7,631 bases of DNA from Microbacteriaceae bacterium (GTDB lineage: Bacteria > Actinomycetota > Actinomycetes > Actinomycetales > Microbacteriaceae): positions 2,411 to 10,041 of the forward strand of contig WOYR01000069.1 in assembly GCA_011620705.1 (NCBI GenBank), in the 5' to 3' direction. The position numbers and the translations under genes are program-made. The notes below the pieces were generated by a model that worked only from the letters and a program-made list of their open reading frames with translations, ran no database searches and was not told where the DNA came from. Positions 5,556 to 7,631 of the stretch are shown one piece after another (within the stretch, counting starts at the first letter, position 1; every line of letters starts with the position of its first letter).

Positions 5556-6080
5556 GTGAGACTCCGCCGCGCCGCCGTCGCGTCCGCGCTCTTCGCAGGA
5601 ACGATCGCGGCCATGCTGACCGGATGCTCCCCCATCGTGGCGCTCGACCCGGCGCCCCACGCGAACGACCCGGCATGCGCCGACGTGATCGTGCGCCTGC
5701 CGGACACCCTCGAGCATCTGCCGAAGCGGGAGACCAACGCGCAGGGGACCGGCGCATGGGGCGATCCGGCCGAGGTGCTGCTGCGCTGCGGGGTCGCGGT
5801 GCCGAGCGTCTCCGAGCTGCCGTGCGTGCAGACCGACGACGACTTCTTCTGGCTGCGCGACGACACGAACGCCCCCAGCTACGTGTTCACCAGCTACGGC
5901 CGCACGCCCGCCATCGCGGTGGTGATCGACCAGAACAAGCTCGCGCCCGGGGTGGTGCTGCGCGACCTCGAGACGGCCGTCTCGTTCACGAGGCTCAACG
6001 GGCACCGGTGCCTGTCGGTCGAGGATTCGCTCGGCGGCACCGGGCCGAGCCCCGCTCCGAGCCCGAGTCCGAGCCCCTGA
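5556..6080 (+). CDS. Predicted DUF3515 family lipoprotein
   Basis: A 174-residue exported lipoprotein of unknown function. A basic start (VRLRR) and hydrophobic core (about 6-20) lead to the lipobox LTGC, with Cys24 as the lipidated residue, so the mature protein should be anchored on the outer face of the cytoplasmic membrane. Four further cysteines (41, 78, 90, 152) could form two disulfides. Recognisable stretches include DPACADVIVRLP (38-49), RCGVAVP (77-83) and FTSYGRTPAIAVVID (111-125). The end is a Pro/Ser/Ala tail from 164 to the terminal proline, encoded by CCGAGC-like repeats. GTG 5556 was chosen because it gives a normal signal peptide and sits 6 nt after a -10 box. It converges on ddl with a 6-bp gap. 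From memory, M. tuberculosis Rv2980 is a similar secreted protein, likewise opposite in strand to ddlA and thiL. The family assignment is by recognition only. Confidence 0.8.
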   Translation: MRLRRAAVASALFAGTIAAMLTGCSPIVALDPAPHANDPACADVIVRLPDTLEHLPKRETNAQGTGAWGDPAEVLLRCGVAVPSVSELPCVQTDDDFFWLRDDTNAPSYVFTSYGRTPAIAVVIDQNKLAPGVVLRDLETAVSFTRLNGHRCLSVEDSLGGTGPSPAPSPSPSP

Positions 6081-6086
6081 TCCGTC

Positions 6087-7181
<1,095 letters not shown>

Positions 7182-7185
7182 GGGG

Positions 7186-7190
7186 CTCCT
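7186..7190 (-). promoter_or_regulatory. Shine-Dalgarno sequence of ddl (AGGAG)
   Basis: On the minus strand AGGAG is followed by CCCC and ATG 7181, a short but usable spacing. It fixes the ddl start. It contrasts with the four promoter-proximal genes in the window that lack any ribosome binding site, as expected for a gene inside an operon. Confidence 0.65.
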
Positions 7191-7209
7191 GGGGGTGGGG
7201 CCGGGCGCG

Positions 7210-7631
7210 TTACTCGCCCTGCGGCTCGTTCGTGTCGGTGGTGAGGTGGGGCGCGATGTCCCGGGGACTCAGCGTACCCGCCAGCACCTCCGCCACCTGG
7301 CTGACGATCGGCATCTCCACGCTGCGGGATGCCGCGAGCTCGAGAATGGGCGCAACGGAGCTGAGCCCCTCGGCCGTCTGGTTCATCTGCGCGATGACCT
7401 CGCCATAGGCGTACCCCTGGCCGAGCAGGCGCCCGGCGGCGTTGTTGCGCGAGAGCGAGCTCTCGCAGGTGGCGATCAGATCGCCGAGCCCGGCGAGGCC
7501 GACCAGGGTCTCGGCGCGGCCGCCGAACGCGACCGCGAAATCCGTCATCTCGACCAGGCCGCGGGTGATGATGGATGCCTTGGTGTTCTCGCCGTAGCCG
7601 ACGCCGTCGACGATGCCGATCGCGACCGCGA
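7210..7631 (-). CDS. gpsA: Glycerol-3-phosphate dehydrogenase [NAD(P)+], C-terminal part (cut by window edge)
   Basis: GpsA reduces dihydroxyacetone phosphate to sn-glycerol 3-phosphate, the backbone for phospholipids. Only the last 139 residues are inside the window; the NAD(P)-binding domain and the start lie beyond base 7631. The visible part begins AVAIGIVDGVGYGENTKASI, then IITRGLVEM and GLAGLGDLIATCESSLSRNN. These are the family's substrate-binding C-terminal helices, with the Asn/Lys of the GxNxKA element and the Arg of ITRG in place. The TAA stop is at 7212-7210. It precedes ddl by 28 bp on the same strand; gpsA-ddl is a familiar actinobacterial pair (M. tuberculosis gpdA2-ddlA). Nothing suggests it is broken apart from the window edge. 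Confidence 0.95.
   Translation of the reverse strand, partial: AVAIGIVDGVGYGENTKASIITRGLVEMTDFAVAFGGRAETLVGLAGLGDLIATCESSLSRNNAAGRLLGQGYAYGEVIAQMNQTAEGLSSVAPILELAASRSVEMPIVSQVAEVLAGTLSPRDIAPHLTTDTNEPQGE

Overview
The window is high-GC, gene-dense bacterial DNA with GC-rich third codon positions, GTG as well as ATG starts, actinobacterial TAnnnT-type -10 elements and apparently leaderless genes. The gene set (gpsA, ddl, DUF3515 lipoprotein, thiL, rsmD, corA, recG) points to an actinobacterium, probably Micrococcales and perhaps Microbacteriaceae. The family placement is inference from gene content and codon style, not from a marker tree.

Layout, left to right. Bases 1-84 are relatively AT-rich and precede a small Xre-type HTH regulator (85-384, +). 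This converges on recG (381-2621, -), with their stop codons overlapping. recG is transcribed after corA (2612-3718, -), which it overlaps by up to 10 nt. A 124-bp divergent promoter region (3719-3842) separates corA from rsmD (3843-4412, +). rsmD converges on thiL (4409-5461, -) with both stops sharing a CTAG. A 94-bp divergent region (5462-5555) holding an exact 14-bp tandem repeat separates thiL from a DUF3515 lipoprotein gene (5556-6080, +). That gene converges, 6 bp apart, on ddl (6087-7181, -). ddl follows gpsA (3' part only, 7210-7631, -), 28 bp upstream in the same direction.

The genes are mostly housekeeping: phospholipid precursor synthesis (gpsA), peptidoglycan precursor synthesis (ddl), thiamine diphosphate synthesis (thiL), 16S rRNA methylation (rsmD), Mg2+ uptake (corA) and fork/recombination repair (recG). 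The two least characterised are the DUF3515 lipoprotein and the small HTH protein. I see no mobile element, CRISPR array, RNA gene, toxin-antitoxin pair or defence system.

The non-routine signal is regulatory. Four genes (corA, rsmD, thiL, DUF3515) have a TAnnnT hexamer 6-7 nt before the start codon and no Shine-Dalgarno sequence, as expected for leaderless mRNAs. Both divergent promoter regions also carry a 14-bp-period tandem array between their two -10 boxes: one exact (3.5 copies), one imperfect (four recognisable copies).
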